Assembly (NCBI RefSeq): GCF_050874005.1
Contig: NZ_JBNMJV010000068.1
Coordinates: 1 to 8,043 of the forward strand
Direction: 5' to 3'
Source of the DNA: Huintestinicola sp050874005
GTDB taxonomy: Bacteria; Bacillota; Clostridia; Oscillospirales; Ruminococcaceae
DNA length: 8,043 bases
Part shown: positions 6,093 through 8,043 of the stretch, one piece after another
Position numbering within the stretch: the stretch's first letter is position 1
Layout: every line of letters begins with the position of its first letter
Program-made: the position numbers and the translations under genes
Notes under the pieces: generated by a model
The model's database searches: none
What the model saw: the letters and a program-made list of their open reading frames with translations, nothing else
Told to the model about the DNA's origin: nothing

Positions 6093-7508
6093 TCAAATTA
6101 CATTTATCGTATTGCCGCTTGTGTCAAGTCCCCTGTCTCTGCTGTAAAGCCCGGGAACCGTAAGCCTGTAAACACCCGTACCCATATCCCCGATAACGCC
6201 CCTATCCAGCATATCACGAAACTCGTAAAAATAAACTGTCGCCGTATATCTCTGCAGCTTTCTGAGAACCCCTCTGTCCCCGAAGGTCAGCTTTTCAAGC
6301 AGCTCTTTGTTTTCCTTGCAGGGAATGACAATTCCCACCGTGTCCCCGTCTATCATATTGTCAAATCTCTCGCTGTAATCCTTGAACGGTATCTGATCAA
6401 TAGCTTTCACGCCGTTTGATATGGTATTTTCGACAATAACATCTTCCCTGAAACGGTAAAGCCTGCTATAATACTCGGTGATGACCTCCGGCTCAGCAAT
6501 ATCCTTACCGCTCTCAAGAAGCCCCTTTGATATCTGAGCTTTCATTTCAAGATCACCCTTCGGCATACCATCTTCACCAATAAAAATATAGGTAAAGCAG
6601 TTATCTTTTTTACCCTCACGATTGCACCGACCTGCAGACTGCAAAATGCTGTCAATACCTGCAATTTCTCTGTACACCGCCCGGAAATCCAGGTCAACGC
6701 CCGCCTCGATAAGTGAGGTGGAAATAACGGTTATCTTATCGCCGCTGTGAAGTGACTCACGTATCTCAGCAATAAGCCTTGTTCGGTCATTAGGAGTAAG
6801 ATATGTAGACAAACAGTATACCTTCCTGTCCATACCCCTGCACATATCATAAAGCCTGCCTGCGGACTTTCTGCTGTTAACGATAATAAGAGAGCTGTCA
6901 TTTTCCTCGGACATATGAGCAAGCCTTTCCCAGGCTGTCTGCCCCAGAAACTTAAATCCGCAGTTCCTGAAAGACCCGAACTCCGACTTGTCGGAAATAA
7001 GCTCGTCATATTCGCAGCCCTTAGCATATTTTCCGAAAAGCTCCCCGAAATCGGGCATAGTAGCCGACAGAAAGAACGCCTCGCTGCCAAGATATTTTAC
7101 CGCATACCCCACCGCCCTGAGACAAGGCTGTAAAAAAGGTATAGGCATCATATGCACCTCATCAAAAACAATAACGCTGTCGGCAATATTGTGAAGCTTT
7201 CTCAGCCTGCTGCTTTTGCGGTGATAAAAGCTCTGAAAAAACTGCACATTTGTGGTGACAATGAGAGGAGCGTCCCAGTTTTCGCAAACCCGTTTCAGTT
7301 TGTCAGCGGTAAGCCCATTCTCATCGTCCTCATCGGGACAGTAGTTTGAATGGTGCTGAACCACGGGAAGCACATCTCCGAATAGCTCATTAAAAATATT
7401 CGCCGTCTGCTCAATAATGCTCGTGTATGGGATAACATAGATTATCCTCTTTTTCCCCTCGGAAACAGCCTTTTCCAAAGCCAGCTTAATGCTGCAAAGT
7501 GTCTTGCC
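6093..7508 (-). pseudogene. cas3: cas3 remnant: helicase lacking HD domain and P-loop start
   Basis: Cas3 is the helicase-nuclease that I-C Cascade recruits to degrade target DNA. The open frame begins at GKTLCSIKLAL, the second half of Walker A, and continues for 471 codons. Numbered from the TTG at 7478, it keeps motif Ia (YVIPYTSIIEQTA, 14-26), motif II DEVH (106-109), motif III SAT (138-140), motif V (VISTSLIEAGVDLDF, 251-265), motif VI (QSAGRCNREG, 280-289) and a normal C-terminal region ending at the cas5 junction. The first residues of the P-loop and the whole N-terminal HD nuclease domain, usually some 200-300 aa, are missing. The codon just before GKT is TAA, and beyond it the sequence is unrelated and AT-rich. 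No good ribosome site precedes the TTG. The fragment therefore probably gives no functional Cas3. The missing 5' half may lie beyond 8043. Confidence 0.93.
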
Positions 7509-7588
7509 TTATAACAACTTTAGAATATGTCTAATATTGTAGTGACTTCAGCTACTTGTTTATACTTTGTTAATAATTCCAATAAGAT

Positions 7589-7633
7589 AAAAAAATGACG
7601 CATTCCAAAGGTTTTTACTCTTTGGAACGCGTC
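7589..7633 (-). terminator. rho-independent terminator of the coiled-coil gene
   Basis: On the minus strand GACGCGTTCCAAAG (7633-7620), a 9-nt loop and CTTTGGAATGCGTC (7610-7597) form a 14-bp stem with one G-U pair. It is followed by A and then seven T (7595-7589). It sits 3 bp past the stop codon of the 7636-7950 ORF. It would also stop transcription arriving from the right before the cas3 remnant and the rest of the cas operon. On the plus strand the hairpin is not followed by a T run, so it looks one-directional. Confidence 0.9.
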
Positions 7634-7635
7634 TC

Positions 7636-7950
7636 TTAGTTTCTATTTGTAGTGTTAGTAATAATGGATATTGATTTTCTGGAAGATGAGTTTATTGACT
7701 TGATTATTTCTTCTTTTTCCTTAAGCAATTTCTTTAATTCTGTAACCTCTCTCTTAAGTTCCATAAGCTCAACATCTCTTTGATGTAATGCTGTTATTTC
7801 ATCTTTCAGACGTTTTATTTCATCATCTTTTGCAGCATCTTTTTTTGAAGCGTCTATATTATCAAATATAGATGCGCGATAGGTAATAATATACTGATTA
7901 TCAGTATCCGCCAACCAATCCCCCAGACAAATAAAAAGGGAGACGGACAA
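7636..7950 (-). CDS. small coiled-coil protein of unknown function
   Basis: This ORF encodes about 104 aa. I do not recognise a family. Residues 42-86 form a highly charged Lys/Glu-rich helix with hydrophobic residues every seven positions (L48, L55, L62, V69, L76, I83) and a second row at L65 and L72. This is a clear coiled coil or leucine-zipper-like segment, probably for oligomerisation. The tail (87-104) is Ser/Thr/Asn-rich. The N-terminal part (LFICLGDWLADTDNQYIITY) is short and has no recognisable domain. The frame is closed by an in-frame TAA at 7980-7978 and has no ATG before M63. Possible starts are TTG at 7950 (GGAG 10 nt upstream) or TTG at 7914 (GGGGGA just upstream). It may be a real accessory gene of the inserted element or the remnant of a longer one. 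The dedicated terminator directly after it argues for a once-expressed gene. Confidence 0.5.
   Translation of the reverse strand: MSVSLFICLGDWLADTDNQYIITYRASIFDNIDASKKDAAKDDEIKRLKDEITALHQRDVELMELKREVTELKKLLKEKEEIIKSINSSSRKSISIITNTTNRN
7853..7872. repeat. perfect 8-bp inverted repeat inside the coiled-coil ORF
   Basis: TCTATATT (7853-7860) and AATATAGA (7865-7872) are separated by 4 bases. A second inverted repeat, ATACTGA (7891-7897) with TCAGTAT (7901-7907) and a 3-base spacer, lies 18 bp further on. Both fall in the coding sequence for about residues 15-33. They could be protein-binding sites or hairpins, or chance in AT-rich DNA. Confidence 0.4.
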
Positions 7951-7968
7951 AATGATCCGACTCCAAAC

Positions 7969-8025
7969 AACTACAGGTTACTATGAACAACTCTAAGAAA
8001 CTCCAAGTTACTACAATTAACTCTA
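7969..8025. repeat. two imperfect 27-bp direct repeats, period 30
   Basis: The copies 7969-7995 and 7999-8025 match at about 21 of 27 positions. On the minus strand both begin TAGAGTT, carry TAGTAAC in the centre and end AGTT. CTCCAA also recurs at 7961 and 8001. They lie upstream of the coiled-coil ORF in DNA with stops in all minus-strand frames, so they are non-coding. Iteron-like, transposase-binding or regulator-binding repeats would look like this, but no specific match is known to me. Confidence 0.55.
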
Positions 8026-8043
8026 TCAAAGCACTTCGGAGTA

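Larger units (their letters stand above)
7509..8043. mobile_element. probable insertion interrupting cas3; far end outside window
   Basis: At 7508/7509 cas3 coding sequence ends in mid-motif and is followed by at least 535 bp of unrelated DNA. This DNA is visibly more AT-rich: the stretch 7681-7740 has 17 G+C in 60 bases, against 29 in 60 at 4081-4140 inside cas8c. It contains one small ORF with its own terminator and repeats near the right edge. No transposase, integrase or known terminal inverted repeat is recognisable, and the other junction is not in the window, so family, size and target duplication are unknown. The left 80 bp (7509-7588) has no gene. It holds TTGTAGTGACTT at 7537-7548, which recurs inverted near 8005-8016 with one mismatch. 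A deletion that joined cas3 to unrelated DNA is the main alternative. Confidence 0.6.

Noticed and set aside
5428..6147. 239-codon plus-strand open frame opposite cas5
   Set aside because: It is antisense to a clearly conserved cas5 gene that retains its catalytic triad. The composition looks like a shadow, with no recognisable domain.
7500..7540. Group II intron end at the cas3 junction
   Set aside because: Neither orientation shows the GTGYG 5' end, a domain V-like hairpin or an AY 3' end at 7508/7509, and no maturase frame is visible.
7500..7545. A promoter in the foreign DNA driving the cas remnant operon
   Set aside because: TAGACA, TACAAT and TTATAA words occur on the minus strand, but none pair at 16-18 bp spacing, so no promoter is claimed.

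Overview
The window is one type I-C (Dvulg) CRISPR-Cas locus, with all cas genes on the minus strand. Reading 5' to 3' on that strand, from high to low coordinates, the order is: broken cas3, cas5c, cas8c (with an internal cas11c), cas7c, cas4, cas1, cas2, leader, CRISPR array. This is the canonical I-C order. The protein style, moderate GC content and gene spacing suggest a Clostridia/Oscillospiraceae bacterium, perhaps Ruminococcus-like. That is an impression only, because no taxonomic marker gene is present.

Array and leader (1-676): eight identical 33-bp repeats separated by seven complete spacers of 33-35 nt, plus part of another spacer cut by the window edge at 1-25. Repeat polarity shows transcription on the minus strand, away from cas2, so the leader is 528-676. 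The repeat folds into a C/G-rich hairpin followed by an 11-nt 3' segment that would become the 5' handle of the crRNA after Cas5c cleavage.

cas operon (677-6096): adaptation genes (cas4, cas1, cas2) and the complete Cascade/I-C set (Cas5c processing nuclease, Cas7c backbone, Cas8c large subunit) are intact and keep their catalytic or signature residues. The genes overlap or lie within about 31 bp of each other, which suggests one mRNA. Inside cas8c there is a near-perfect Shine-Dalgarno (AAGGAGG) 8 nt before an in-frame GTG. This is the expected hidden gene for the small subunit Cas11c, about 118 aa.

cas3 remnant and foreign DNA (6093-8043): cas3 is open only from the GKT of its Walker A motif onward. 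All later helicase motifs remain, but the HD nuclease domain and the start of the P-loop are absent. At 7508/7509 the sequence changes abruptly to AT-rich, non-cas DNA. This DNA holds a small coiled-coil ORF of unknown function with its own strong rho-independent terminator facing the cas operon, plus imperfect 27-bp direct repeats (period 30) near the window edge. The simplest reading is an insertion of a mobile element into the P-loop codons of cas3, with its far end and the cas3 5' half lying beyond 8043. If so, the locus can probably still acquire spacers, make crRNA and bind targets, but cannot degrade them unless cas3 is restored or supplied elsewhere.
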